DNA of 64,000 nucleotides, taken from contig JAAYFD010000057.1 of assembly GCA_012728415.1 (NCBI GenBank), positions 62,001 to 126,000 on the forward strand. The letters run 5' to 3'. This document shows positions 21,346 through 30,202 of the stretch, in pieces (position 1 is the stretch's first letter; each line of letters starts with the position of its first letter). Source of the stretch: Gammaproteobacteria bacterium. GTDB lineage: Bacteria; Pseudomonadota; Gammaproteobacteria; Pseudomonadales; Pseudomonadaceae. Position numbers and translations under genes: made by a program. The notes beneath the pieces were generated by a model. The model made no database searches. It was not told where the DNA came from and saw only the letters and a program-made list of their open reading frames with translations.

Positions 21346-22146
21346 ATGTTATTGCGATTTGGCAAGCTGCACTGTCTTGGCGATGACCTAATGCTGCTTG
21401 ATGCCCTTGGACAACATGTTCAGCTGAATTCGGCCATGATTCAGCAGTGGTCCCGGCGTATTCAGGGCGTTGGTTTTCGGCGGCTGGTAACGGTCGATAT
21501 CCCCCGGGAGCCGGAAGCTGACTTTGACTGTCGTGTGTATGACCGTAACGGAAGCGAAGTACCTGCCACTTTCGTCGACCTGTGTTGTGCTGCCCGTTTT
21601 TTACATGACAAGCGGCTTACCAATCAGCCGGTGCTGCAACTGCAGACGGCAGCGGGCCGGGTCACTGTGCACGTGCGCGGAGACGGCTGGATTGCGGCTG
21701 CGTATAGCGGTTTTGACGAGCCTGTGACCACGGGGCTGCCGGATGCTGTGCAGTATCACCTTGAACTGCTGGCGCATCGTCACGGGCTGATGCTGAGCTG
21801 GCAGGCATATGACAAGCAGCTGCTGGTTTGGGCTGACCAGGCACCGCCGCACAGGCTGCACCGCCTGTTTCAGCCGGTGATGCGCAAACTGCGAGGCTGG
21901 CAATTGCTATGGCTGCATAATAGCCAGGCAGAGTGTGTTCGGGTGCAAAGCTGGCAAGGGGAGCATGAGCCGGCCGGACATGACCCGGCACGGCTGATTG
22001 CCAACAGTGTGCGACAGAACATGCAGCAGGCTGCGGTTCAGGTTGAGTGGCAACAGGATTGCCTGTTGCTTGAGTTTCTGCCACAGGGCAGCATGCAGCT
22101 GTTTACCCGTGCCTGGCCGGTCTATGAGGGACAGATACGTTTATGA
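21346..22146 (+). CDS. Degenerate DapF homologue lacking both catalytic cysteines
   Basis: 266 residues, the normal DapF length, in the normal dapF slot. It aligns along its whole length: MLLRFGKLHCLGDDLM matches MxxxFxKMHGLGNDFM, GVGFRRLVTVD matches GVGFDQLLVVE, the middle keeps YDRNGSEV, and the end PVYEGQIRL matches the family. But the first catalytic loop QCGNGARC reads ATFVDLCC, placing Thr75 at the E. coli Cys73 position, and GETQACGSGAC reads GEHEPAGHDPA, placing Ala210 at Cys217. The MGNPHCV substrate loop is also gone. The frame is intact and overlaps the next gene by ATGA. Epimerase activity is not expected; a structural or regulatory role is possible but unknown. Confidence 0.8.
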   Translation: MLLRFGKLHCLGDDLMLLDALGQHVQLNSAMIQQWSRRIQGVGFRRLVTVDIPREPEADFDCRVYDRNGSEVPATFVDLCCAARFLHDKRLTNQPVLQLQTAAGRVTVHVRGDGWIAAAYSGFDEPVTTGLPDAVQYHLELLAHRHGLMLSWQAYDKQLLVWADQAPPHRLHRLFQPVMRKLRGWQLLWLHNSQAECVRVQSWQGEHEPAGHDPARLIANSVRQNMQQAAVQVEWQQDCLLLEFLPQGSMQLFTRAWPVYEGQIRL

Positions 22147-22841
22147 CTGATGAAGTACGAATACTGGATGATGCGCTGGTCGCAGACTATCTGCGTCGTC
22201 ATCCCGAGTTTTTTTTGCAGCAGGATGAATTGCTGGCCGAATTGCGCATCCCCCATGCGCGGGGCTCGTCCATCTCGCTGGTTGAGCGCCAGTTGGCGGT
22301 GTTGCGCGAGCGCAGCCTGGATATGCATCAGCGGCTTGGCCGGCTGGTGGATGTGGCACGTGACAACGACCGCCTGTTTGAGTTGACGCGCCAGCTGACG
22401 CTTGACCTGCTGGATGCTGACAGCCTGGCAACGCTTGTGGCAACACTGGAAGATGGCTTGCGTGAGCGCTTTAAGGTGCCGGCGGTAAGTTTGCTGGTTT
22501 TCACTGATTACCAGCTGGATGTTGCACGTGGCATTTCGCTGGCCCAGGCCAAGAAGCAGGTGCCGGGGCTGCTGGGCGAGCAGGTGGTAAGTGGTGCGCT
22601 GCGCGAGCATGAGCGGGCATTTTTGTTTGGCGAAGAAGCAGCGGCCAGGGTGCGTTCAGCAGCCGTGGCCAGCTTTGGTGAGCCACGCCTGCTGGGCATG
22701 CTGGCGCTGGGCAGCCCTGATGCACAGAAGTATGGCCACACAGTAGGAACGCTGTTTCTTGGCTTTGTAGCGCAAGTACTGGCCAGAGTGCTGCCGCCCT
22801 TGCTGCAGAAGCATTGCAGCACTGACATTGATAGCCATTAG
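22143..22841 (+). CDS. DUF484 family protein
   Basis: 232 residues opening with the family hallmark DDALVADYLRRHPEFF, then a coiled stretch (SLVERQLAVLRERSLDM) and a GAF-like C-terminal domain ending in GTLFLGFVAQVLARVLP. Function is unknown; the family is fixed between dapF and xerC in gammaproteobacteria. Its start codon overlaps the preceding stop, so translation is probably coupled. Confidence 0.9.
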   Translation: MTDEVRILDDALVADYLRRHPEFFLQQDELLAELRIPHARGSSISLVERQLAVLRERSLDMHQRLGRLVDVARDNDRLFELTRQLTLDLLDADSLATLVATLEDGLRERFKVPAVSLLVFTDYQLDVARGISLAQAKKQVPGLLGEQVVSGALREHERAFLFGEEAAARVRSAAVASFGEPRLLGMLALGSPDAQKYGHTVGTLFLGFVAQVLARVLPPLLQKHCSTDIDSH

Positions 22842-22897
22842 TACCCTGCACCCGTCCGGGCGCGCGGCAATGAATCAGCCATATGGGTCACATAGAC

Positions 22898-23785
22898 ATG
22901 CACACTCAACTGGAACGCTGGCTGCAAGACTGCAAGGCAGGCCGTCAGCTGTCTGCACACAGCATTGAAGCAAGCCAGCGCGACATTGGGGTCGCACTGG
23001 CTTTTTGGCAGGGTGCCGGGCTGGACAGCTGGCAGCAGGTCAAGTCGGCCGATGTACGCAGCTGGCTGGCGGATTTGCGCAAAAAGGGCTACGCGCCGGC
23101 CAGTATTGCCCGCATGCTGTCTTCCCTGCGCAGCTTTTTCCGCTATTTGCAGCGTGAAGGCGTGCTGGGCAACAATCCGGCCCAGGGCATTCGGCCGCCC
23201 AAAGGCGAAAAGAGATTGCCGAGAACCCTTGATGTAGACCGTGCCGCCCAGCTGCTCGACGGATTGCCGACCGAAACGCCAGAGCAGCTGCGTGATCGCG
23301 CTATGCTGGAGTTGTTTTACTCATCGGGCCTGCGGCTTGCCGAGCTGACCGGGCTGAACCTGTCGGACCTGGACTTGGCGGCCGGGCAGGTCAGAGTGCT
23401 GGGCAAGGGCAACAAGGAACGCGTGTTGCCGGTGGGGCGCCGGGCCCGGGCAGCGCTACAGGACTGGCTCAGGGTGCGCGGGCAGCTGGCCAAAGAAACG
23501 CTGGCACTGTTTGTCGGTGTGCGTGGTGCACGGATCAGTCCTGGTGTGGTGCGCAGGGTGTTAGCCCATGCCGGACAGGCAGAGCTTGGCCAGCACCTGC
23601 ATCCGCATATGTTGCGCCACTCTTTTGCCAGCCACATGCTGGAGTCCTCCCAGGATCTGCGTTCGGTACAAGAGTTGCTGGGGCATGCAAACATCAGTAC
23701 AACACAGATCTATACCCATCTGGATTTTCAGCATCTGGCACAGGTTTATGATCAGGCCCACCCCAGGGCCAGGCGCAAAAAATAA
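22898..23785 (+). CDS. xerC: Tyrosine recombinase XerC
   Basis: With XerD resolves chromosome dimers at dif. 295 residues from [10 protein letters not shown]; an ATG five codons upstream is also possible and neither has a strong ribosome binding site. An N-terminal SAM-like core-binding domain ([13 protein letters not shown]) is followed by the catalytic domain with Arg in [11 protein letters not shown], Lys in GKGNKER, HxxR in [11 protein letters not shown], His in [10 protein letters not shown] and the nucleophile Tyr in QIYTHLDF. Complete and likely active. Confidence 0.94.
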   Translation: MHTQLERWLQDCKAGRQLSAHSIEASQRDIGVALAFWQGAGLDSWQQVKSADVRSWLADLRKKGYAPASIARMLSSLRSFFRYLQREGVLGNNPAQGIRPPKGEKRLPRTLDVDRAAQLLDGLPTETPEQLRDRAMLELFYSSGLRLAELTGLNLSDLDLAAGQVRVLGKGNKERVLPVGRRARAALQDWLRVRGQLAKETLALFVGVRGARISPGVVRRVLAHAGQAELGQHLHPHMLRHSFASHMLESSQDLRSVQELLGHANISTTQIYTHLDFQHLAQVYDQAHPRARRKK

Positions 23786-23880
23786 CCGGCACGGCTACCA
23801 AAACAGCCTTTTCAATGGTCAGAAGGCTGCCAAAGCAGTACAATCCGGCACTTGATTTATTTGCTCATCAGGAGTCTACG

Positions 23881-24495
23881 GTGGCTGTTGTCTTTGTTGC
23901 CGCGTCAAAACTGCCTACCCCTTTTGCCGAGTTCACCATGCATGGTTTTCTGGATGAAGAAACCGGCAAGGAGCATGTTGCCCTGACCCTGGGTGATATT
24001 GCTGACGGTGAGCCGGTGCTGGGCCGGCTGCATTCGGAGTGTCTGACAGGTGACGCCTTGTTTAGCCAGCGTTGTGATTGCGGCGCCCAGCTGGAGGCAG
24101 CCTTGCGTGCCATTGCCATGGAAGGGCGTGGAGTGCTGTTATACCTGCGCCAAGAAGGACGCGGGATTGGCCTGCTAAACAAAATCCGGGCATATCGCCT
24201 GCAGGATGGCGGTGCTGATACGGTCGAGGCCAACGAGCAGCTGGGCTTTGCCGCGGATCTGCGAGACTACTCCATTTGCAAGCCGATGCTGGATCATCTG
24301 GGTATCCACTCGCTGCGCCTGATGACAAATAATCCGCGCAAGGTTGATGCCATGCAAAATTTTGGCGTCCAGGTCAGCGAACGCAAAGCGCTGCGGGTGG
24401 GCGAAAACCCGCATAACAAGCTCTATCTGGCTACCAAAGCAGACAAGCTGGGTCACTGGCTGGGCCGTGAGCACCAGGACGAGCATCACGACTGA
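23881..24495 (+). CDS. ribA: GTP cyclohydrolase II
   Basis: First committed step of riboflavin synthesis, opening the GTP imidazole ring. 204 residues from a GTG start ([14 protein letters not shown]) with AGGAG 6 nt upstream; the ORF runs 22 codons further left without a site. Zinc ligands C54, C65 and C67 lie in [17 protein letters not shown], and RQEGRGIGL and [15 protein letters not shown] are present. No DHBP synthase domain is fused, so this is stand-alone RibA. Confidence 0.95.
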   Translation: MAVVFVAASKLPTPFAEFTMHGFLDEETGKEHVALTLGDIADGEPVLGRLHSECLTGDALFSQRCDCGAQLEAALRAIAMEGRGVLLYLRQEGRGIGLLNKIRAYRLQDGGADTVEANEQLGFAADLRDYSICKPMLDHLGIHSLRLMTNNPRKVDAMQNFGVQVSERKALRVGENPHNKLYLATKADKLGHWLGREHQDEHHD

Positions 24496-24497
24496 CC

Positions 24498-24914
24498 ATG
24501 CAAGCCGGATCCCTGCGTCTTCGTTCCGCCGCCCAGTGGTGGTTGGCAGCACTGGTGCTGGCAGCCATTCTGTTTGTTCCGTTGCCAGACACTTTTCCTG
24601 CATTGTTGCAGCACTCGGTGGCCGGGCTGGTGTTTTTTGTTACCGGCTTGCTGACGGTTTTCTTTAGCCGTTCACCTTTTAATACATTCAAAGCAGTGCT
24701 GGTCGAGTTTTCGGTGGCGCTACCCCAGCGCTTGCCCAGGCTTTGGCAGACCTATTTTCTGGTGCGTCGCCGCGCCCTGCTGGCCGCCATGTTGCCGGCT
24801 GCGATGGCGTTTGCAGGGCGACTGCTGGGGCTGGAACAAACCCCCGTGCTGCTGCTTGTCCTGACCAGTCTGTTGCTGCTCTGGCTGTACCGTACCCCCC
24901 GGCAGCTTTGGTAA
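24498..24914 (+). CDS. Small integral membrane protein of unknown function
   Basis: 138 residues with about four hydrophobic segments (about 12-30, 38-56, 91-108 and 116-132) separated by a basic loop (LPRLWQTYFLVRRRA). It starts 2 nt after the ribA stop, so it is probably translated from the ribA transcript. I do not recognise the family. Composition matches neighbouring core genes. Confidence 0.68.
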   Translation: MQAGSLRLRSAAQWWLAALVLAAILFVPLPDTFPALLQHSVAGLVFFVTGLLTVFFSRSPFNTFKAVLVEFSVALPQRLPRLWQTYFLVRRRALLAAMLPAAMAFAGRLLGLEQTPVLLLVLTSLLLLWLYRTPRQLW

Positions 24915-25086
24915 AAATACCAGCGTCATTTGACAAGCATGTGGTACAGATCAGGTTGGGCCAAGGTTTTCGTCGCCGGTGCTGGTTGCTGTCCCCTGGT
25001 GGTGTCCCGTTTTGCCCTGGTGTGTTTAGGCTGACTGAATGCAGCCGAAGACTTGCTGGAGCCTGGGAGTTTTCTGGAGTTGATCA

Positions 25087-26271
25087 ATGAGTTTTGTTTA
25101 TAGTGCACGCAGTCGTGCCATCGAGCCTTTTCACGTTATGGCGCTGCTGCAACGTGCCAACGAACTGCAGGCAGCGGGCCATGATGTGATTCATCTGGAA
25201 ATTGGCGAGCCGGATTTTACCACTGCCGAGCCTGTTATCGCCGCAGCCCATGCCGCGCTGGATGCTGGTGCTACCGCCTACACTCCTGCGCTGGGTTTGC
25301 CACAGTTGCGTGAAGCCATTGCCGGGTTTTATCAGCAAAGATATGGCTTGAGCCTTGATCCGCAGCGGGTGGTGGTGACGCCTGGTGGTTCGGGAGCCTT
25401 GCTGCTGGCCAGTGCACTGCTGGTTGACCCGGGCAAGCACTGGCTGCTGGCCGATCCCGGCTACCCATGTAACCGCCACTTTTTGCGGGTTGTCGAAGGG
25501 GGTGCCCAGCTGGTGCCAGTGGGCCCGGATACCCGTTACCAGTTAACGGCAGACCTGGTTGAGCGCTACTGGGATGCGGACTGTGTCGGTGCACTGGTGG
25601 CTTCACCCGCCAACCCGACAGGCACAGTGCTTGGCCGCGATGATCTCGCCGGGCTGGGACGTGCAGTGCAGGAGCGCCGGGGTGTGTTGCTGGTCGATGA
25701 AATTTATCACGGCCTGACCTACGGGCTGGATGCACCCAGCGTACTGGAAGTGGATGACAAGGCCTTTGTGCTGAACAGCTTTTCGAAATATTTTGGCATG
25801 ACAGGCTGGCGACTGGGCTGGCTGGTGGCGCCAGAAAGCGCCGTGCCCGAGCTGGAAAAACTGGCGCAGAACCTGTTTATCAGTGCCCCAACCATGGCGC
25901 AGCATGCTGCACTGGCCTGCTTTACCCCGGCCGCACTGGAGATTTTTGAGCAGCGCCGGGCAGAGTTTGCCGCCCGTCGCGACTATCTGTTGCCAGCACT
26001 GCGTGAACTGGGCTTCAAGATTGAGGTTGAGCCGCAAGGGGCGTTTTACTTGTATGCGGATATTTCCGCTTTTGGTGGTGATTCCTTTGAGTTTTGCCGT
26101 TATTTTCTGGAAGAGCAGCACGTGGCCTTCACACCAGGGGTTGATTTTGGTCGCCACCGTTCCGCTGAGCATGTGCGCTTTGCTTATACACAGCCGGTGC
26201 CTCGTTTGCAGCAGGCAGTCGAGCGCATAGCAGCGGGTCTGGCCAAGTGGAGGACACGTCATGCTGATTGA
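25087..26271 (+). CDS. Class I/II pyridoxal-phosphate aminotransferase
   Basis: 394 residues of fold-type I aminotransferase. Features in order: EIGEPDF substrate-arm motif, [12 protein letters not shown] phosphate loop, [10 protein letters not shown] (PLP ring Asn), [11 protein letters not shown] (Asp/Tyr), and the Schiff-base Lys234 in [16 protein letters not shown], ending with the carboxylate-binding arginine in VRFAYTQ. The amino donor cannot be read from sequence. Pseudomonads carry an equivalent gene beside sfsA. It overlaps sfsA by 11 nt. Confidence 0.92.
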   Translation: MSFVYSARSRAIEPFHVMALLQRANELQAAGHDVIHLEIGEPDFTTAEPVIAAAHAALDAGATAYTPALGLPQLREAIAGFYQQRYGLSLDPQRVVVTPGGSGALLLASALLVDPGKHWLLADPGYPCNRHFLRVVEGGAQLVPVGPDTRYQLTADLVERYWDADCVGALVASPANPTGTVLGRDDLAGLGRAVQERRGVLLVDEIYHGLTYGLDAPSVLEVDDKAFVLNSFSKYFGMTGWRLGWLVAPESAVPELEKLAQNLFISAPTMAQHAALACFTPAALEIFEQRRAEFAARRDYLLPALRELGFKIEVEPQGAFYLYADISAFGGDSFEFCRYFLEEQHVAFTPGVDFGRHRSAEHVRFAYTQPVPRLQQAVERIAAGLAKWRTRHAD

Positions 26272-26977
26272 GCCTGGCCTTGAGCAGGGGCGGCTGTTGA
26301 AACGCTACAAGCGCTTTTTTGCGGATATTGAGACGGCTGATGGCAGCCTGGTCACGGCCCACTGCCCGAATACCGGCTCAATGCTTAATTGCTTGCAGGA
26401 GGGTGCTGCTGCCTGGTTTGTACGTAATGACGATCCGAAACGCAAGCTCAAGGCCACGCTGGAAATCTTGCAGACACCCCATGGCCGGCTGGCCTGTGTC
26501 AACACAGGACGTGCCAATGCACTGATCGAAGAGGCGCTGCACAATGGAGTGATCAGTGAGCTGGCCGGGTTTGACATGCTGCGCCGCGAAGTACGTTATG
26601 GCGAAGAAAAAAGTCGCGCTGACTTTTGTCTGGAGTTTGGCCCGGAAAAGGTATTTGTCGAGGTGAAAAGCGTGACCCTCGGCTTTGCCAACTCTGATGT
26701 GGCGGCGTTTCCCGATGCAGTAACCGAGCGAGGCATCAAACATTTGCGCGAACTGACTCGCCTCGCGCAGGCTGGCCAGCGTACCCTGTTGCTTTATTGC
26801 GTAAACCTGACCGGTATTGCTGGCGTGCGGGCCGCCGGAGAAATCGACCCTGCTTATGCTGCTGCGCTAACCGAGGCCAAAGCGGCCGGAGTTGAGGTGT
26901 TGGCCTACGGTGTTGATATCAGGCCAGACGAGAACCGCATTGAAGTAGTACGGGCATTGCAGGTCTTGGCGGATTGA
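26261..26977 (+). CDS. sfsA: SfsA family DNA/RNA nuclease (sugar fermentation stimulation protein)
   Basis: 238 residues with an N-terminal OB-like domain ([16 protein letters not shown]) and a PD-(D/E)XK-type domain: RADFCLEFG ... [11 protein letters not shown] supplies the D and ExK residues. [11 protein letters not shown] and [15 protein letters not shown] are family motifs. Annotated elsewhere as a nuclease; its physiological role is unclear. Translation is probably coupled to the aminotransferase. A 138-nt repeated element begins 2 nt after its stop. Confidence 0.9.
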   Translation: MLIEPGLEQGRLLKRYKRFFADIETADGSLVTAHCPNTGSMLNCLQEGAAAWFVRNDDPKRKLKATLEILQTPHGRLACVNTGRANALIEEALHNGVISELAGFDMLRREVRYGEEKSRADFCLEFGPEKVFVEVKSVTLGFANSDVAAFPDAVTERGIKHLRELTRLAQAGQRTLLLYCVNLTGIAGVRAAGEIDPAYAAALTEAKAAGVEVLAYGVDIRPDENRIEVVRALQVLAD

Positions 26978-26978
26978 T

Positions 26979-27116
26979 TTTTGCACTGCGGTGCCAGGAC
27001 CGGGCGGAACATTGCATCAGGCTGACGCTTGTCCGTGTCAGTAAACTGCCACGAACCGCTGATGCCTGACGCAACGTCCCGCCCACTCCAAATGTACCTT
27101 GTGCGGGCGGGGGAGG
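26979..27116 (+). repeat. 138-nt structured intergenic element, copy 1
   Basis: Aligns without gaps to 33354-33491; by hand 111 of 138 positions are identical. A long stem pairs 26997-27015 with 27071-27089 (15 of 19 pairs), and inner arms AGGC.../...GCCT and GCTGAC/GTCAGT suggest a branched fold. It starts directly after the sfsA stop on the same strand. Not one of the REP words seen elsewhere in the window. Confidence 0.78.
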
Positions 27117-27123
27117 TCGTGGC

Positions 27124-27154
27124 ACACCGCGACAGCAGCACGGCTCTGCCGTGC
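27124..27154 (+). repeat. 14-nt motif plus hairpin module, forward copy
   Basis: ACACCGCGACAGCA (27124-27137) is followed at once by a perfect hairpin GCACGGC-TCT-GCCGTGC. The same 14 bases followed by a different hairpin occur on the opposite strand at 33492-33528, next to the second copy of the 138-nt element. Confidence 0.6.
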
Positions 27155-27279
27155 CCATAACCCTCAAACTGCACAAAAGTGTATGTGTTGTGGGCAAGGC
27201 CGGAGCAAAGCCTGCATGGATGTACTTGTGGCGTCTTTGCGTAGCGCCTTGACCGCAACGCTATACTTGCAGTGCAAAA

Positions 27280-28944
27280 TCAACCTGCCAGCATTTTTCT
27301 GGCGTGTGCCAGCGATTCGTCGGTCATTTCTACCCCGCCCAGCATGCGGGCGATTTCTTCGGTACGCTGTGCCGGCTTGAGCTCACAGACAGCAGTCGTG
27401 GTGCTGTTTTTGCCGCGCTCCTTGTAGACAAACAGGTGCTGGTGCCCCTGGGCTGCGACCTGGGGCAGGTGAGTGACTGTGAGGACTTGGCCAGTTTCAC
27501 CCAGCTGGCGCAGCAATTGGCCGACAATTTCAGCGGTGGGGCCGCCAATGCCGACATCTACCTCGTCAAACACCAGCGTCGGTACCCGGGAAGTTTGTGC
27601 AGTGATGACCTGAATGGCCAGGCTGATGCGTGACAGTTCGCCACCGGAGGCGACACGGGCCAGTGGTTTGAGTGGCTGACCGGGGTTGGCGCTGACCAGA
27701 AACTCGATGCTTTCCAGGCCATGCACTGCAGGGTCGGACACGGCGAGCCCGGTCAGCGCGATTTCAAAGCGGCCCCCCGGCATGCCCAGTTCCTGCATGC
27801 GTTCGGTCACGGCTTTTTGCAGTTTTTTGGCAGCTGCGGCCCGTTTGCTGGTCAGGCTGGCAGCTTTTTTAGTGTATTCGGCTGCCAGCTGTTCCAGCTC
27901 GATGGCCAGGTTGCCGAGCTGTCCGTCTTCGCCCTGCAAGCCTTCGAGCTCTTGTAGCAATTGCTGGTGCAAGCTGTTCAGTTCTTCGGGGTTTACGCGA
28001 TGCTTGCGAGCCAGGCTATAGATGCCGTCCAGTCGTTCATCGACCCATTGCTGGCGTTCGGGGTTGGCATCGAAGCCATCGACAAAGCGATTCAGTTCGC
28101 CAACAGCTTCTTCAACCTGGATTTGGGCGCTGGTCAGCAGTTCGTTGCATTGCTGCAGTGCGGCTGGTGGCTGGGTAAATGCGCGTCCACGGTTCAGGCC
28201 GCTGGACAGCGCGGAAAGCACTGTGTTTCCCTCGCCCTCGCTGCACAGGTCGATAATGAAGCGGCAGTGTTCAAGCAGCTGCCCGGCCTGGGACAGGGTT
28301 TGCTGCTCCTGCTCCAGCTGTTCCAGCTCGTTATCGCCCAGTGACAGTGCATCGAGCTCTTCAAGCTGGTAGCAGAGCAGCTGGATGCGGGCCTGCTGTT
28401 CTTCGCTGGTGCTGTTCAGGCGCTCCAGCAGGGTGGTTTTTTGTTGCCATTGGCGGGCCAGCTGGCTGACTTCCTGGCTTAGTGGCACCACTTTGGCATA
28501 TTCGTCCAGCAGGCGGCGGTGGGTGTCGGTTTTTAGCAGCGACTGGTGTTCGTGCTGACTGTGGATGTCGATCAGGAGGGCGCCCAGCTCGCGCAGGTCG
28601 GCCTGTGTGCAGGGCTTGCTGTTGATGTAGCCGCGGGAGCGGCCCTCGGCAGTGATGACACGACGCAACAGGCACTGGCCATCATCGTCCAGGTCGCGTT
28701 CGGCCAGCCAGGCAGTGGCTTCGGGAATTTGCCGGATATCAAAGCTGGCAAGAATGTCAGCCTTGTCGGCGCCCGGGCGAACCACCCCGCTGTCGGCGCG
28801 GGCACCGAGGCTCAGGCTGAGGGCATCCAGCATGATTGACTTGCCGGCACCGGTTTCACCAGTGATCACGCTCATGCCTGGTTTCAGCTCGAGATCAAGG
28901 TGGTCAACAATCGCATAATTATGAATATTTAGCTGCAGCAGCAT
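27280..28944 (-). CDS. recN: DNA repair protein RecN
   Basis: SMC-like ATPase for double-strand break repair. 554 residues: Walker A GETGAGKS at about 29-36, central coiled-coil arms rich in Glu/Gln/Leu, then the C-terminal signature LASGGELSRISLAIQ and Walker B LVFDEVDVGIGG. Length is normal. A perfect-consensus LexA box about 56 bp upstream indicates SOS induction, as known for recN. Confidence 0.96.
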   Translation of the reverse strand: MLLQLNIHNYAIVDHLDLELKPGMSVITGETGAGKSIMLDALSLSLGARADSGVVRPGADKADILASFDIRQIPEATAWLAERDLDDDGQCLLRRVITAEGRSRGYINSKPCTQADLRELGALLIDIHSQHEHQSLLKTDTHRRLLDEYAKVVPLSQEVSQLARQWQQKTTLLERLNSTSEEQQARIQLLCYQLEELDALSLGDNELEQLEQEQQTLSQAGQLLEHCRFIIDLCSEGEGNTVLSALSSGLNRGRAFTQPPAALQQCNELLTSAQIQVEEAVGELNRFVDGFDANPERQQWVDERLDGIYSLARKHRVNPEELNSLHQQLLQELEGLQGEDGQLGNLAIELEQLAAEYTKKAASLTSKRAAAAKKLQKAVTERMQELGMPGGRFEIALTGLAVSDPAVHGLESIEFLVSANPGQPLKPLARVASGGELSRISLAIQVITAQTSRVPTLVFDEVDVGIGGPTAEIVGQLLRQLGETGQVLTVTHLPQVAAQGHQHLFVYKERGKNSTTTAVCELKPAQRTEEIARMLGGVEMTDESLAHARKMLAG

Positions 28945-28999
28945 AGTGGCTGGCTCCTGTTGTTGGCAGACCTGACTGGCCGTTTTGCATTCAGTATTA

Positions 29000-29015
29000 C
29001 TGTGTATTTATACAG
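29000..29015 (-). promoter_or_regulatory. LexA (SOS) box for recN
   Basis: CTGTGTATTTATACAG fits the CTGT-N8-ACAG LexA consensus exactly, with an AT-rich core, 56 bp upstream of the recN start. recN is a standard SOS gene. Confidence 0.9.
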
Positions 29016-29308
29016 CTGTTTTTTTGACTGCACAAGATGCAAGTGTGAAAAGTTTTGTTAATCGCGGATGTGCGACAGCTCCGGGTCATCAGGGCGGGGG
29101 CAAGGCCAGCGCAGCTTGCAGGGAGCTGGTGAGCATTTTGAGCTACTGTTCGGCAGTGCCCTGACAATACAGGTAATTATTCGGCGCATTCTTCAACGTT
29201 TTGCGCGGCTGGGCCTTGACGCCGGTGCAGGGGCTGGTAAGGATGCCGTGAAACTGTCCCAATATCCCTGTGACGAAGTTGTGCAGAGGCAAAAAAACAA
29301 GGCGTGCT

Positions 29309-29337
29309 CTTGAACTGCTGTGCATTGAGCCCCATAT
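29309..29337 (+). promoter_or_regulatory. Heat-shock (sigma-32 type) promoter of grpE
   Basis: CTTGAA (29309-29314), a 15-nt spacer and CCCCATAT (29330-29337) match the RpoH consensus almost perfectly, about 70 bp before the grpE start. Confidence 0.85.
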
Positions 29338-29407
29338 AGGGCGTCACTTGAGGATTTTTCGTGCCGCCGGGTCGGCATGCAGTAACAGATAGCAACGAGG
29401 ACACAAC

Positions 29408-29980
29408 ATGACAGACGAACAGCAACAGGACCAGGACGAGCTGCTCAGCGAGGAGCAGGTGGCGCAGGAGCTGGAGCAGGGTGGCCTGCAAGCAAAAATA
29501 GAAGAGCTGGAAGCACAGCTGGCTGACGCCAAGGACCAGGCATTGCGGGCGGTTGCCGAAATGCAAAATGTACGTCGTCGTGCCGAGCAGGATGTGGAGA
29601 AGGCGCATAAGTTCGCGCTGGAAAAGTTTGCCGGCGACATGCTGGCTGTTGTGGATACGCTGGAGCGTGGCGCCGAAGCCGGTGATACCACTAATGAAGC
29701 CATCAAGCCTATGGTTGAGGGCATGCAGCTGACCCTCAAGCTGTTGCTGGATACCCTCAGGCGCTACCAGGTCGAGCGTGTTGACCCGCTTGGCCAGCCC
29801 TTCAACCCCGAGCTGCATCAGGCCATGGCCATGGAAGAAAGCACCAGCAGTGAGCCCGACAGTGTGCTGAAAGTATTCCAGTGTGGCTACACCCTCAATG
29901 GCCGCCTGTTGCGTCCGGCCATGGTCGTTGTGAGCAAGGCGCCGAGCGAGCCGCCGGTAAAAATCGACGAACAGGCTTGA
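29408..29980 (+). CDS. grpE: Nucleotide exchange factor GrpE
   Basis: Releases ADP from DnaK. 190 residues: acidic N-terminus, long coiled coil ([20 protein letters not shown]), four-helix region with [22 protein letters not shown] and the C-terminal beta domain with [10 protein letters not shown] and [21 protein letters not shown]. All family marks are present. It has an RpoH-type promoter upstream, and its stop codon lies within the next such promoter, which serves dnaK. Confidence 0.96.
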   Translation: MTDEQQQDQDELLSEEQVAQELEQGGLQAKIEELEAQLADAKDQALRAVAEMQNVRRRAEQDVEKAHKFALEKFAGDMLAVVDTLERGAEAGDTTNEAIKPMVEGMQLTLKLLLDTLRRYQVERVDPLGQPFNPELHQAMAMEESTSSEPDSVLKVFQCGYTLNGRLLRPAMVVVSKAPSEPPVKIDEQA

Positions 29981-30003
29981 AAAGCCGGTTATTACCCCCA
30001 TTA
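29976..30003 (+). promoter_or_regulatory. Heat-shock (sigma-32 type) promoter of dnaK
   Basis: CTTGAA (29976-29981) overlaps the grpE stop; a 14-nt spacer leads to CCCCATTA (29996-30003), a good RpoH match. The dnaK start is 200 nt downstream, leaving a long leader. Confidence 0.78.
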
Positions 30004-30202
30004 AGTCACCATCGTAAATAAAAAGGAAGCACCAAATAGCTGCCTGTGTTGTCAGGAAAAACTTGTAAATCAGCGTGAAAATGCTTGTTTGCTGCAGTGA
30101 GTTGCGTTTTTTGCTGGTTTCTGGCCCTGGCAGCCTCGTCAACCCTATTCAGAGTTTCCTTGGAGATGGTCGCAAGACACTTATATTTATCTGGAGCCAA
30201 GC

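Larger units (their letters stand above)
28945..29407. other. Divergent control region between recN and grpE
   Basis: 463 bases with no supported gene. The left part carries the recN LexA box, the right part a heat-shock-type promoter for grpE. The middle (about 29040-29300) shows nothing I can name; fur and omlA, which lie near recN in Pseudomonas, are not here. Confidence 0.6.
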
